Counted from the first letter of the stretch, positions 54,974-64,000 are shown. The stretch is 64,000 nucleotides of DNA from JAJDZL01 sp965221175 (GCA_965221175.1 OZ244867.1:1612001-1676000), one strand, 5' to 3'. The notes: a model not told the origin generated them from the sequence alone. Translations and numbers: made by a program.

Positions 54974-56248
54974 TTAATTCGTCGAGTCTGCTGTCTTAAC
55001 AAAATTCAGCAGTACTGCCCCAATGGCGAACAAAATGATTACTGACAGGATTGAATTCCTAGAGCCGAACATCGCAGCAGACCAGCCAACTAGAAAGGGT
55101 CCGATCACCGCTGCCGATTTGCCTACAAGATTAAAGAATCCATAGTATTCCCCTGCCTGTTCATGCGGGATCAATTGTCCCAATAACGAACGGCTTAGTG
55201 CCTGAATTCCTCCAATCACAAGTCCGATCAGTGCGGCAAGAATAAAAAATTCGATGCCGGATGTGATGAAGTAAGCCCAAATTGTCGCAACGATATATAC
55301 AAATATGCCGATATAAATTCCTTTCTTTGGTCCAATACGCTGCCCCAGTTTGCCGAAAAGAATTGCTGCCGGAAATCCTATGAACTGTACCACCAGCAAC
55401 GCGGAAATCAGGTCATTGGAGTTGAGACCAATTGCAAGGCCATAGTCGACAGACATCCGAAATACAGTGTCGACGCCATCAATGTAAAACCAGTACGCTA
55501 ATAGAAATATAAGTATCGTTCGTTTCGTTTGAAGTTCTTGAAACGTACGTCGAAGCTGCCGAAATCCGGCGATGATGGCACCCTCCGGACTGGGTGCCTG
55601 TGGAGGCACTTCTTTCACAAACAAGATGAGGGGAATGGTAAACACTGCCCACCAAATACCCACGCTCAGAAAACTCACGCGAACCGCTTGGGCAGAATCC
55701 GTGAAACCAAAGAACTCCGGCTTGAGCACCATAAAGACATTGACGGCAAATAATACTCCGCCTCCGAGATAGCCTAACGCGTAGCCCAAGCTCGATACAA
55801 AATGGATTCGATCGCTTGTTGGTGCTACATCCAGTAGCAGCGCATCATAGAAAACATTGGCGCCTGAAAATCCGAGAGCACCCAAAGTAAACAATATGAT
55901 TGCAGCCATCCAGTAGCCTTGTTCGGCCAGAAACAAGCCTAGAGTGGACAGAATTCCGATGAAGGCGAAAGCCATAAGCATTTTCTTTTTGGCTCCTGCA
56001 CGATCGGCAATCGCACCCAGAATGGGAGCGAGAATGACAATAATCAGACTGGAAATTGAGGAAGCTACACCCAGTCTGAATGTCGTTTCCACACCTTCAA
56101 CATCGACAGACCAGAATTCGCGGAAGAAAATCGGGAAGAATCCGGCAATCACTGTCGTAGCAAATGCAGAATTCGCCCAGTCATACAATGCCCACGAAAG
56201 CGTTTTTTTCTCAAACCAAGATTTCAATTTCCATTCCTCGCCTGTCAA
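54974..56248 (-). CDS. MFS transporter, UMF1 (Atg22-like) family
   Basis: 424 residues, about twelve membrane segments. LSWALYDWANSAFATTVIAG at the N-terminus and GGIQALSRSLLGQLIPHEQ in the second half are the UMF1/Atg22 signatures. Atg22 exports amino acids from the yeast vacuole; bacterial members are uncharacterised. TTG 56248 overlaps the upstream flavoprotein stop by 4 bases; TTG 56227 has GAGG 8 bases upstream and may be the real start. Coupling to the flavoprotein suggests transport of its substrate or product. Confidence 0.85.
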   Translation of the reverse strand: MTGEEWKLKSWFEKKTLSWALYDWANSAFATTVIAGFFPIFFREFWSVDVEGVETTFRLGVASSISSLIIVILAPILGAIADRAGAKKKMLMAFAFIGILSTLGLFLAEQGYWMAAIILFTLGALGFSGANVFYDALLLDVAPTSDRIHFVSSLGYALGYLGGGVLFAVNVFMVLKPEFFGFTDSAQAVRVSFLSVGIWWAVFTIPLILFVKEVPPQAPSPEGAIIAGFRQLRRTFQELQTKRTILIFLLAYWFYIDGVDTVFRMSVDYGLAIGLNSNDLISALLVVQFIGFPAAILFGKLGQRIGPKKGIYIGIFVYIVATIWAYFITSGIEFFILAALIGLVIGGIQALSRSLLGQLIPHEQAGEYYGFFNLVGKSAAVIGPFLVGWSAAMFGSRNSILSVIILFAIGAVLLNFVKTADSTN

Positions 56249-58662
56249 CTCCTCATACGAGCACCGGTAGGATCATGTGGAACTTCGTTCAATACATTGG
56301 CGCGGCACTTCGAACCGACAACATGAACAAACAACTCATTCGAATTTTCCAGTATACCACGCTCAATATAAGCCAGACCCAGACTTCTGCCAACCCAGTG
56401 ACCATAGCCTCCGGAGGTAATGAATCCTACTCTTTGATCAGCGCACCACACGGGTTCAAAACCTGACGCATCAGCATCATCCGAATCTATTTCCAGTAAT
56501 ACGAGTGTTTGGGAAGAAGGGATGCTGCGCTGTCGAAGTGCAGCTTCCCGGCCGATGAAATCGTGTTTTTCATAGTCAATGAATCGATCAAGTCCTGCCA
56601 TTTCAGGGGTATAAGCCGACGTGAATTCCCTTGACCAGGAACCGAATCCTTTTTCCAGTCTCAGGCTGTTCATGGCACGAAAGCCGAATAAACCCACCTT
56701 ATATTTCTCACCATATTCCATGAGTCTCTGGTACAGACTTCTCAAGCAGTCTACCGGTACGTTAATTTCGTATCCCAGTTCACCAGTTACCGACAATCGT
56801 CCCACCACCGCCATACAATCTCCGATATTCAATTTGCGCAGATTCATGAATGGAAATGCTTGATTTGAAACATTTTCCTGAACCAGCTCCTCCAGCAATT
56901 TCCTGCAATCAGGGCCTGTTATCGATACACCAGCCCAGCTGCCGCAAAGGTTCTTCACTTCGACACCTTTTTCAGGCAGGCGATCATTGAACCAGCGCAT
57001 GTGCCAGGATTGCAGATAATACGAACCCATCAACCAGAATCTATCAGCGTCCAAGCGCATGACTGCCAGATCTCCGACTAGCCGGCCGCTAGGTGCCAAC
57101 ATCGGAGCGAGTCGAATCCCTCCAACTTTCGGCAATCGACATGCCAGCATGCGGTCGAGCCATTTTTCACTGCCCTGGCCTGAGATTTCATAACGAGAAA
57201 ATCCGGTAATATCAACCATTCCGACAGTGCTACGAACTGCGGATACTTCTCGGTCGACCAGTTCAAATGCATTGGAACGCCTGAGAGTCGGAGTTTCCTG
57301 GAATTCCGGTTGACTCGGTACAAAGAACAAAGGCACCTCAAGCCCCCAAATGCAGCCGAATTGTGCTCCCTCCTGTTTCATGTCTTCATGAATTGGCGAC
57401 AGATGCAACGGACGACCTGCCGGCAGTTCCTCATTCGGATAAGTGAGCACGAATCTCCTGGCGTAGGATTGTCGAGCAGTTTGCGAAAGATACTGATCCT
57501 CACTGGCAAATTCACCATATCTGGCTACATCCATTCCAAAAATATCGAATTCCGGTTCGCCATCGATCATCCACTGTGCCAGTGACAAACCTACTCCTCC
57601 ACCTTGACTGAACCCAGCCATGACCCCGCACGCAACCCAGTAGTTTTTCAAGCCAGGTACCGGGCCAACCAGCGGGTTACCGTCAGGTGTGAAGGTGAAA
57701 GCTCCATTGACCCAGCGTTTAATTCCGACTTCTTCCAGCACTGGAAATCTTTCAAATCCCTTGCTCAACTGTGGTGCAATTCGATCAATTTCCTCCGGAA
57801 TCAGATCCATTCCGTAATCCCAAGGGGCACCTTCCAGATGCCAGACTTTGGGATCGGTTTCATAGACGCCCACCAGCATGCCTTTGCGTTCCGGGCGCAT
57901 ATAGGTATAGCCATCCAAGTCTAAAACAGACGGGATGAGATCTTCATGTGCAGCTAGGCGTGGAATTGCCTCAGTCACCAGATAGTGGTGTTGTATGGGT
58001 GTGACAGGAAGATTCACACCAGCCATTCGACCCACTTTTCGGGCCCACAGTCCGCCGGCATTCACAACATGTTCTGCAACAATTGTTCCGTGTTCCGTGA
58101 CCACATCCCAAGCGCCTTCGGATCTTGGATTCAATTCGACAACTCGATTGCGCAGAATGATCTGAGCACCTCTGCCCTGTGATGACTTGGCGTATGCGAT
58201 TGTAGTACTATGCGGATCAAGGTACCCTTCGTGTTGGTCGAACATCCCGCCATGGAGATCGGACGTTTCGACCAATGGACATCTCTCACGGATTTCTTCT
58301 GGAGTTACGAGCTGGGATTCAATTCCCATCGTGAGAAAGATAGTTCTCATATACTTGAGATACTCCCAGCGCGCGGCGCTGGCGGCAAGAATGATGCTGC
58401 CCCCTTTTACCATACTGATATCTTGACCGCTCTCGCGTTGAATTTCCTGATACAGATTGATCGTATAAGCCTGCAACTTGGAGATATTCAGATCATTATT
58501 CAGCGGGTGAAACCCGCCTGCCGCATGCCACGTCGATCCCGCGGTCAGTTCCTTCCTTTCAATCAGTACAACATCCGACCATCCCAGCTTGGCCAAGTGA
58601 TACAGAACGCTGGCTCCGATAACACCACCGCCAATGACAACAACTCGATAATGATTTTTCAT
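56245..58662 (-). CDS. Dimethylglycine/sarcosine dehydrogenase-like flavoprotein with GcvT domain
   Basis: About 805 residues. N-terminal FAD oxidoreductase (VVVIGGGVIGASVLYHLAK; GSTWHAAGG, where a His covalently holds FAD in dimethylglycine dehydrogenase), then a linker domain and a C-terminal GcvT-type folate-binding aminomethyltransferase region (residues about 430-800; GELGYEINVP). Related enzymes oxidatively demethylate N-methylglycines and pass the one-carbon unit to tetrahydrofolate. ATG 58662 gives the canonical N-terminus; 58695 adds 11 residues. Overlaps the UMF1 gene by 4 bases. Confidence 0.85.
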   Translation of the reverse strand: MKNHYRVVVIGGGVIGASVLYHLAKLGWSDVVLIERKELTAGSTWHAAGGFHPLNNDLNISKLQAYTINLYQEIQRESGQDISMVKGGSIILAASAARWEYLKYMRTIFLTMGIESQLVTPEEIRERCPLVETSDLHGGMFDQHEGYLDPHSTTIAYAKSSQGRGAQIILRNRVVELNPRSEGAWDVVTEHGTIVAEHVVNAGGLWARKVGRMAGVNLPVTPIQHHYLVTEAIPRLAAHEDLIPSVLDLDGYTYMRPERKGMLVGVYETDPKVWHLEGAPWDYGMDLIPEEIDRIAPQLSKGFERFPVLEEVGIKRWVNGAFTFTPDGNPLVGPVPGLKNYWVACGVMAGFSQGGGVGLSLAQWMIDGEPEFDIFGMDVARYGEFASEDQYLSQTARQSYARRFVLTYPNEELPAGRPLHLSPIHEDMKQEGAQFGCIWGLEVPLFFVPSQPEFQETPTLRRSNAFELVDREVSAVRSTVGMVDITGFSRYEISGQGSEKWLDRMLACRLPKVGGIRLAPMLAPSGRLVGDLAVMRLDADRFWLMGSYYLQSWHMRWFNDRLPEKGVEVKNLCGSWAGVSITGPDCRKLLEELVQENVSNQAFPFMNLRKLNIGDCMAVVGRLSVTGELGYEINVPVDCLRSLYQRLMEYGEKYKVGLFGFRAMNSLRLEKGFGSWSREFTSAYTPEMAGLDRFIDYEKHDFIGREAALRQRSIPSSQTLVLLEIDSDDADASGFEPVWCADQRVGFITSGGYGHWVGRSLGLAYIERGILENSNELFVHVVGSKCRANVLNEVPHDPTGARMRS

Positions 58663-58812
58663 GCTGACTATTCTCGCAATCTGAATAACAAGCAACTATT
58701 CTCACAGAGCCTGTATTATTGTTAAAATTGAAACTCTAGTTGTCCGTTTTTCATTTCTACGTCAACTTGTACAGCGATTTTCATTTTACTAGTTTAGATG
58801 TAGATACAGATT

Positions 58813-59595
58813 TTGCGAATTGTTTCTCTAACTTGTTCCAATACTGAAATTGTTTGCGCCCTTGCGTGCGGCAATTATCTAGTCGGTGTTGATGACTATT
58901 CTGATTTTCCGGAAGATATTGTTGGCCCTCTTCCGCGGGTAGGTCCAGACTTGAATGTTGACATTGATCATGTAGCATCACTCAAGCCCGATTTGGTGCT
59001 AGCATCTCTGACTGTGCCTGGACATGAGAAAGTGGTTGAAGGACTGAAGTCAGCGGGATTGCGCTATATCGCACCCGAACCCCACCGACTGGACGATGTG
59101 TATCGTAACATTATTGAAATTGGCGAACTACTGGGTATGTCGGGCAAAGCGGAACAGGTGGTCTGCGAGATGGTAGATCGGATGGTTTCTGCTGAACTTT
59201 CGCAACACTCACCTACTTTGCTGATTCAGTGGTGGCCGAAACCCGTGATCGCGCCCGGACAGCTTTCGTGGACTGAAGATTTGATTCTAGCGGCAGGATT
59301 TAAGAATCCGATCGGCGACAGAGAGGTAAAGAGCACACCGCTTACCGATGAAGAAGTGCTTGAACTGAATCCTGATGTTGTAGTCATATCGTGGTGTGGA
59401 GTTGATTTCAGCAAGTATCGTCCTAAAGTGATTTATCGCAATCCCCTATGGCAAGAAACGAATTTCGTAAAGAACAAAAATGTATTTCGAGTTTCGGAGG
59501 CCTACCTTGGGCGTCCTTCGCCGAGACTTGTTGACGGGCTTATGGAACTCAAGAAAATCTATTTGCAACTGGAACCCCAAAACCGAAAGAATTGA
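58813..59595 (+). CDS. BtuF-like helical-backbone metal-receptor (cobalamin/siderophore-binding) protein without signal peptide
   Basis: 260 residues. RIVSLTCSNTEIVCALACG, GVDDYSDFP, VASLKPDLVLAS and ELNPDVVVISWCGVDFSKY are the class III binding-protein pattern shared by BtuF and siderophore receptors. The frame begins with TTG immediately at the first strand and a TAG lies just upstream, so no export signal is encoded; the product may stay in the cytoplasm. No BtuC/BtuD genes adjoin. It lies beside B12-linked genes (MttB-family, NrdJ). Confidence 0.75.
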   Translation: MRIVSLTCSNTEIVCALACGNYLVGVDDYSDFPEDIVGPLPRVGPDLNVDIDHVASLKPDLVLASLTVPGHEKVVEGLKSAGLRYIAPEPHRLDDVYRNIIEIGELLGMSGKAEQVVCEMVDRMVSAELSQHSPTLLIQWWPKPVIAPGQLSWTEDLILAAGFKNPIGDREVKSTPLTDEEVLELNPDVVVISWCGVDFSKYRPKVIYRNPLWQETNFVKNKNVFRVSEAYLGRPSPRLVDGLMELKKIYLQLEPQNRKN

Positions 59596-59693
59596 CACCA
59601 GTCAAAGAGCTTGTCAGTGCCGTTTAGTTGATCGATACTGAATAGCGCTGGACCCACACCGTCGGTCTGCAAGTCTTGAGCAGATTCAGGTGG

Positions 59694-61010
59694 TCAGTCT
59701 GTGATCCCGGTTGAATCACTTGCAAGGAACGCAATCAACAATCTCTGGAAATTAATTGCGTCATGCACTCCCGCAATCTCCCGAATGGAATGCATTGCAA
59801 GCTGGGCTACACCAATATCAACAGTCTTGATGCCTAGTTCCGATGCTGTAATCGGTCCAATAGTAGATCCGCACGCAATGTTGTTTCGTGATACAAAAAA
59901 CTGAAGAGGAATTCCAATCGGTTCACACAGACTCTTTAGATACGTCACCATTTCCCCTGTTGTCGCGTATCTCTGATTGGAATTGAATTTAACGACCGGG
60001 CCTTTGTTTAGAACTGGAGCATGCTGTTCATCATGCTTGTCAGGGTAATTGGGATGAATTCCATGTGCACCGTCAGCGGAAACCAGCACCGAACGCCTGA
60101 TTATTCTTGGATCCAGTCCTGTCGTTCGTTCGAGCACTGAGGTCAGAAAAGGGCTCTGCGCTCCGGAGTCAGATACACTCCCTACTTCTTCATGATCATT
60201 GCAGACTAAGACACAAAAATTTTCAGTTTCTGCATTGATGATTGCCTGTAAACCTGCATGACAACTGAGAAGATTATCGATTCTTGCACTTGTAACAAAA
60301 TCTTCATTTGCCCCTGAAGTCTCCGGGGCATTGATGTCATACAGACTCAGGTCAAATCCCTGAATTGCATTGGTGCCAAGTTTTAAGTCTACCTCATCCA
60401 ATTGTTCAAGAATCGATTCGTAAATATCCGACTCGCCACCTGCCCCAATTGACGTGCAAATTGGATTCAAATGCTGCTGACTGTTAATTTCCTGGTGAAT
60501 ATTCGCATCTCGTTCAAGATGAATCGCAATGCTGGGTATGTATGCAACTGGATTAGCAAGATCTACCAGCTGGCTTCGAACTTTTCCTTTTACATCACGA
60601 TAGAAGACGCGCCCCGCGATGGATAAATCCCGATCAAACCACGTACGAACCAATGCTGAACCGTATACCTCGACATTGATTCTTTCATAGCCATGTCCCT
60701 GGAAGAACGGATTCGGATTGAGTTTCAGGCAAGGACTGTCCAGATGCGCACCAATCAAACGCAACCCTGATTTTAGTGGAGAATTCTGCCCGTTCCTGAA
60801 CGCTACAATGGAGGTATCATTTCGGGTTACGTAATAACTTTTTCCCAGTTTGATTTTCCATTCGTCGGTTTCTTCAAGACGAATAAATTCGGCCCTGTCC
60901 AGTGCATCAGCAATACTCCGGGATGCGTGATATGGGGTTGGAGAATTCAGCAGAAAATCATCCAAGGATCCGCCCTCAAGCCCCATTCCAGCTGGCACAA
61001 AAGTATTCAT
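59694..61010 (-). CDS. M18 family aspartyl aminopeptidase
   Basis: 438 residues, normal M18 length. Dinuclear zinc ligands lie in GAHLDSPCLKLNP, NDHEEVGSVSDSGAQS, SADGAHGIHPNYPDKHD and the C-terminal AQLAMHSIREIAG. Removes N-terminal acidic residues from peptides in the cytoplasm. It lies 18 bases after ttcA on the same strand and converges with the BtuF-like gene. Confidence 0.92.
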   Translation of the reverse strand: MNTFVPAGMGLEGGSLDDFLLNSPTPYHASRSIADALDRAEFIRLEETDEWKIKLGKSYYVTRNDTSIVAFRNGQNSPLKSGLRLIGAHLDSPCLKLNPNPFFQGHGYERINVEVYGSALVRTWFDRDLSIAGRVFYRDVKGKVRSQLVDLANPVAYIPSIAIHLERDANIHQEINSQQHLNPICTSIGAGGESDIYESILEQLDEVDLKLGTNAIQGFDLSLYDINAPETSGANEDFVTSARIDNLLSCHAGLQAIINAETENFCVLVCNDHEEVGSVSDSGAQSPFLTSVLERTTGLDPRIIRRSVLVSADGAHGIHPNYPDKHDEQHAPVLNKGPVVKFNSNQRYATTGEMVTYLKSLCEPIGIPLQFFVSRNNIACGSTIGPITASELGIKTVDIGVAQLAMHSIREIAGVHDAINFQRLLIAFLASDSTGITD

Positions 61011-61028
61011 GATGTCGTTACTTGCCTG

Positions 61029-61886
61029 CTAGTCGTCCGAGGGTTCTATGGTTGTGACAAGTGAAGCGAAGTCAAACAGATTTCGGTCAGCCAATTGCGA
61101 CGGAGCTACATTTTGCAAGCTTCTAAAGATATTTTCGACTCGACCTGGAAATTCTTTTTGCCATTGCTGCAACATATTCTTTATTTTCACTCGCTCAAGG
61201 TTGGTCTGTGACCCACAAAGATTGCAAGGAATGATAGGGAATTTTCGGGCTTCTGCATACTTTTCAATATCCGATTCCCGGCAATAAGCCAATGGCCGTA
61301 TTACGATATTTTGTCCGTCGTCACTTTTGAGTTTGGGCGGCATGGCTTTCATCTTGCCACCATGAAACATGTTCAGGAACAACGTTTCGATAATATCGTC
61401 CCGATGGTGACCCAGAGCGATTTTGTTGAACCCGTTATTCGAAGCGAAGTTGTACAACACGCCACGCCGTAGTCTGGAACAAAGACCACACATGGTTTTG
61501 CCTTCCTCAATTACGTCACAAACGATGCTATAGGTGTCCACTTCGAGAATGTGATAGGACACTCCGATCGATTGCAGATAATCCGGCAATACATGCTCTG
61601 GAAAGCCAGGCTGCTTTTGATCCAGATTTACGACGGTCAATTCAAACCGGACGGGAGCTCGAAGCTGGAGTTCCAGAAGAATGTCCAGCATGGTATAGGA
61701 GTCTTTGCCGCCCGACAGACATACCATAACGCGGTCTCGATCTGCAATCATTTCAAAATCACGAATCGCGCTTCCTACATCCCGTCGCAACCGCTTGCGG
61801 AGTTTATTGAAATTGCAGCGATCGCGCTCCGATTGAATTTTAGGTGGTGCGTCGGTTGCGAGTATATTTTCGTACTGGATTCTCAT
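61029..61886 (-). CDS. ttcA: tRNA 2-thiocytidine biosynthesis protein
   Basis: 285 residues. PP-loop SGGKDSYTMLD for ATP, and the cluster cysteines in CGLCSRLRRG and a later CNLCGSQ. Thiolates C32 of certain tRNAs using an iron-sulfur cluster. Family length. First gene of a probable ttcA-aminopeptidase transcript. Confidence 0.95.
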   Translation of the reverse strand: MRIQYENILATDAPPKIQSERDRCNFNKLRKRLRRDVGSAIRDFEMIADRDRVMVCLSGGKDSYTMLDILLELQLRAPVRFELTVVNLDQKQPGFPEHVLPDYLQSIGVSYHILEVDTYSIVCDVIEEGKTMCGLCSRLRRGVLYNFASNNGFNKIALGHHRDDIIETLFLNMFHGGKMKAMPPKLKSDDGQNIVIRPLAYCRESDIEKYAEARKFPIIPCNLCGSQTNLERVKIKNMLQQWQKEFPGRVENIFRSLQNVAPSQLADRNLFDFASLVTTIEPSDD

Positions 61887-62046
61887 TGGTGTTAATTAAT
61901 CATTTTTCGAGATTTTTTATACATGAGCGAGTACTACCCACAATGGGTAATCTGCTGTCTAACTTGCAATTCTTGAATTTTCAGAACTTATGAGCATCAT
62001 TTATTGTACGATTAACTAGAATTGAAATAACCGTAGGAAACAAAAG

Positions 62047-62529
62047 ATGCAGTGGCTTGCTCTTGCTGTTGTCTGTACAGCATTGATAGCGCTCAGTTAT
62101 TACTCCCCGAAGATTGGATTCAGTCTTTTAGGGGCACTCGCAGCAATTCTGGTTACTCTGTACTACCTAAATCTGAGCGAATCGGAAATAACTGAATTTC
62201 CAGTTCCTCGCGAATCTGTCGTTCTCAGTGAAACTCATGCAACGGATTCATACGGCGAAAGCTGGGACTATTCAGGGAGAATTTCCAACTCCTCTGACAA
62301 GTCAATCACTGATGTGCAAATCAAGATCATTCTGCATGACTGCCCAGAGGGGACCCAACAAATTACAGACGCTTGCGTAGTGATTGGAGAAGAAGTGGAT
62401 TTTGTTGCGATCAATGTCCCTCCGCGGCAAGCGAGGGATTTCCGCGACAACATTTCCTTCCGAAACGCTGACCCGAAAGGTACTCAACAATGGAGCTTTG
62501 AATTGGTCAGCCTTCGTGTGACGGAATAG
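62047..62529 (+). CDS. Unknown membrane-anchored protein
   Basis: 160 residues. Two adjacent hydrophobic segments (about 3-17 and 24-43) place the remainder, about 115 residues of predicted beta structure (ESWDYSGRISNSSDKSITDV; VPPRQARDF), outside or inside the membrane as a small domain. It includes two cysteines (DCPEGTQQITDACV). The pattern resembles immunoglobulin-like FxLYD domains but I do not name it. AGGAA precedes the ATG. Divergent from ttcA. Confidence 0.65.
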   Translation: MQWLALAVVCTALIALSYYSPKIGFSLLGALAAILVTLYYLNLSESEITEFPVPRESVVLSETHATDSYGESWDYSGRISNSSDKSITDVQIKIILHDCPEGTQQITDACVVIGEEVDFVAINVPPRQARDFRDNISFRNADPKGTQQWSFELVSLRVTE

Positions 62530-62948
62530 CGTTTGTATCTACGCGAGAACACGGCATCATGTATCACTGCCTGAACTAGGTAATAGTCTGGCAGACATTC
62601 CGGTTTTATATTGTGAATCCCTACTCTATTGTCATACATCTTGATATTGACCGATTTCCCAGCGAGTGGACCGAACTTGAAACGTCCATCACTACCCCGA
62701 TAGACCGCCGATTGCTCCAATGAAATTTCGAATATCCGACTTGCAATGTATTCCCCGATATGGTCTCGTTCAACCGGCTAGCCAATAATCTGGGTGATTG
62801 CTATCTCGTTGGTGTTGCGAGCATGGAGCAGACTAGCGAGGTGTTGTAAGTCGTCGCTGTAGTTCAACTTCATCATGAGTCATCATTTCACGATGAGAAT
62901 CAGTGAAATGAATCGCTGAGAATTTGAGATGTTCTCAACGTAGGGAGG
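62530..62948. other. Gap downstream of nrdJb
   Basis: About 420 bases between convergent genes. An 8-base-pair hairpin (62885-62892 with 62904-62911) and a 6-base-pair TGAGAA/TTCTCA hairpin lie just beyond the nrdJb stop, without U-tracts. A short minus-strand frame (62484-62720) contains PECLPDYYLVQA, possibly a remnant of an enzyme, but it overlaps the plus-strand gene end and is not called. Confidence 0.4.
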
Positions 62949-63689
62949 TTATGAGCACTTAGATTCGCCGCAGTTCAGACAGGTCATACAACCGTCTAGA
63001 TACACCATTGCCCGAGTACTGCAAACATTACACAATTCAGCGCCATCCGGAAAACTGCTCTCGTAATCATCCATTGAAACATTGATGCGCTTTTCAAATT
63101 CCAGCCTCTTTTCTTCAAGAATCCGCTTGGTGTTTTCTGACAGTGGTTCATCCGCGATCATTCCGATGCGCTTCATGTGCATTTCGATGACTGAACCGAT
63201 TTCGGCTACCAGAGATGGTGTGAATTTACCACCCTTTTTGAAATATCCGCCGCGAGGGTCGAACACTGCGTGGAGTTCCTCAACAAGAAACGTGCTGTCC
63301 CCACCTTTTCTGAAAACAGCCGAAATAATCCTCGTAAGGGCAACTGTCCACTGGAAATTGTCCATATTTTTCGAATTAATGAAAATTTCAAAAGGACGCT
63401 GTCGCTGATAGGGCGTTCCCGCATTTAATGTCATGTCATTGATGGTTACATATAATGCATGTTCGGAAAGCGGTGTCTTGATCTTGTAGGTGCTCCCTCT
63501 CAGCATTTCCGGTCTTTCAACGCGTTCGTGCATCTGGACCACGTTGGACTTCTTTTCAACGATGCCGGCTAAATCATCGTCACTTCGTGAGACAGGATGA
63601 TCTTCCGACAAGGTGAAAAGAGGCCCCGGCGCATCGCTTTTGGAAGCAACCTTGTAATCTACTATGGGCTGATTGATTTTGATAGCCAT
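62949..63689 (-). CDS. nrdJb: Class II (B12-dependent) ribonucleotide reductase, C-terminal part
   Basis: 246 residues. In the split form found in some gammaproteobacteria, NrdJb supplies the C-terminal end of the reductase. KIKTPLSEHALYVTINDMTL, MHMKRIGMIADEPL and the cysteine-rich ending CNVCSTRAMVYLDGCMTC, CGESKC (zinc-type, with the redox-relay region) support this. The ATG lies 10 bases after the nrdJa stop with an AAGGGTT site. Acts with nrdJa in deoxyribonucleotide synthesis using adenosylcobalamin. Confidence 0.88.
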   Translation of the reverse strand: MAIKINQPIVDYKVASKSDAPGPLFTLSEDHPVSRSDDDLAGIVEKKSNVVQMHERVERPEMLRGSTYKIKTPLSEHALYVTINDMTLNAGTPYQRQRPFEIFINSKNMDNFQWTVALTRIISAVFRKGGDSTFLVEELHAVFDPRGGYFKKGGKFTPSLVAEIGSVIEMHMKRIGMIADEPLSENTKRILEEKRLEFEKRINVSMDDYESSFPDGAELCNVCSTRAMVYLDGCMTCLNCGESKCS

Positions 63690-63699
63690 TTCATAACCC

Positions 63700-64000
63700 T
63701 TAGAATTTACCGTAATACCCTTCTTTCAGAGCATCAAACAAATTTGCTGCAGTGTGGGTTTCTCCGTCGTACTCCACTTCCTCATTTCCTCTTACTTCAA
63801 CAACGCTGCCATCTTTTAACGTAAATTGATATTTCGTTTTCTCCAAATCCTTGTCGCGTACTAATACGCCTTGGAAAGCTTCTGGGTTAAATCGAAATGT
63901 TGTACAGCCTTTCAATCCACTGTCATAGGCATCCATATATATTTCCTTGAATTTCCCAAATGGATATTCCGTTGGAACATTCGCAGTCTTGGATATGGAA
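63700..64000 (-). CDS. nrdJa: Class II ribonucleotide reductase main part, C-terminal end only
   Basis: The frame enters from beyond the right edge; about 100 residues are visible. SISKTANVPTEYPFGKFKEI followed by YMDAYDSGLKGCTTFRFN is the conserved C-terminal barrel region of NrdJ; the end (NLFDALKEGYYGKF) is followed by the NrdJb gene after 10 bases. The catalytic core and cobalamin site lie outside the window. Confidence 0.85.
   Translation of the reverse strand, partial: SISKTANVPTEYPFGKFKEIYMDAYDSGLKGCTTFRFNPEAFQGVLVRDKDLEKTKYQFTLKDGSVVEVRGNEEVEYDGETHTAANLFDALKEGYYGKF

Noticed and set aside
62484..62720. Minus-strand frame with PECLPDYYLVQA
   Set aside because: Overlaps the end of the plus-strand gene, has no ribosome site and no clear family; possibly a remnant but unsupported.
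1..64000. CRISPR arrays, rRNA or tRNA genes, prophage structure
   Set aside because: No spaced direct repeats, no rRNA or complete tRNA cloverleaf, and no phage structural genes were seen when reading both strands; a tRNA scan would settle the tRNA point.

Overview
The window reads as a chromosomal piece of a heterotrophic, aerobic, probably gammaproteobacterial organism of moderate GC. Pointers are OxyR with both redox cysteines at the Escherichia coli positions (199 and 208), a TtcA-type tRNA thiolase, an AddA/AddB-like repair pair of the kind found in beta- and gammaproteobacteria, a split B12-dependent ribonucleotide reductase (NrdJa/NrdJb), DegQ, RecQ, LipA and HemH. The density of ABC uptake systems (two polar amino-acid transporters, two complete Dpp/Opp-type transporters, one orphan polyamine-type binding protein) suggests an organism living on dissolved amino compounds, perhaps marine or host-associated. 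That habitat is inference. TTG and GTG starts are frequent.

Layout. 1-4.4 kb: a NavBac-type voltage-gated channel (3' end outside the window) just downstream of trpE, then rpe and a DegQ/MucD-type protease. 4.7-14.7 kb: an accessory catabolic block, almost all on the minus strand: two permeases, ATPase and binding protein of a polar amino-acid ABC importer, a glutamate-1-semialdehyde-aminomutase-like enzyme, an MlrC (M81) hydrolase, an ectoine-hydrolase/creatinase-like M24 protein that has lost its metal ligands, a second aminomutase-like enzyme and a maleate-isomerase/EutA-like protein with one catalytic Cys replaced; a DUF3830 gene sits inside on the plus strand. The parts resemble the ehu/eut-doe ectoine system, but DoeB is absent and MlrC and aminomutase-like enzymes are present. 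This is the best candidate for an undescribed pathway. 14.7-15.6 kb: gene-poor, with an IS21-like transposase scrap. 15.6-29.2 kb: rhodanese, addA-like, addB-like, hemH, nadA (the last four in one probable operon), lipA, a PotD-like binding protein, recQ. 29.5-33.8 kb: a complete aapJQMP general amino-acid importer with a hairpin attenuator after aapJ. 33.8-38 kb: a class III aminotransferase, katA and divergent oxyR.

38-39.9 kb is a decaying island: an RHH antitoxin, a PIN toxin with two frameshifts, a frameshifted IS1595-family transposase end, and a nested inverted-repeat element of about 125 bases that could be a structured RNA or a dispersed repeat. 39.9-50.8 kb holds two Dpp/Opp-type importers back to back, each with a Tat-type binding protein and a fused double ATPase; the first binding-protein gene converges on its presumed partners and shares a bidirectional terminator with them. 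51-59.6 kb looks like C1/methylamine and small-molecule catabolism: a fumarylacetoacetase-family hydrolase, a CurA-type reductase, a non-pyrrolysine MttB-family methyltransferase, a UMF1 transporter, a dimethylglycine-dehydrogenase-like flavoprotein with GcvT domain, and a BtuF-like protein without an obvious signal peptide. 59.7-64 kb: M18 aminopeptidase, ttcA, an unknown membrane-anchored protein, nrdJb and the end of nrdJa.

All functional calls rest on motif reading from the translated sequence; no database search was run.
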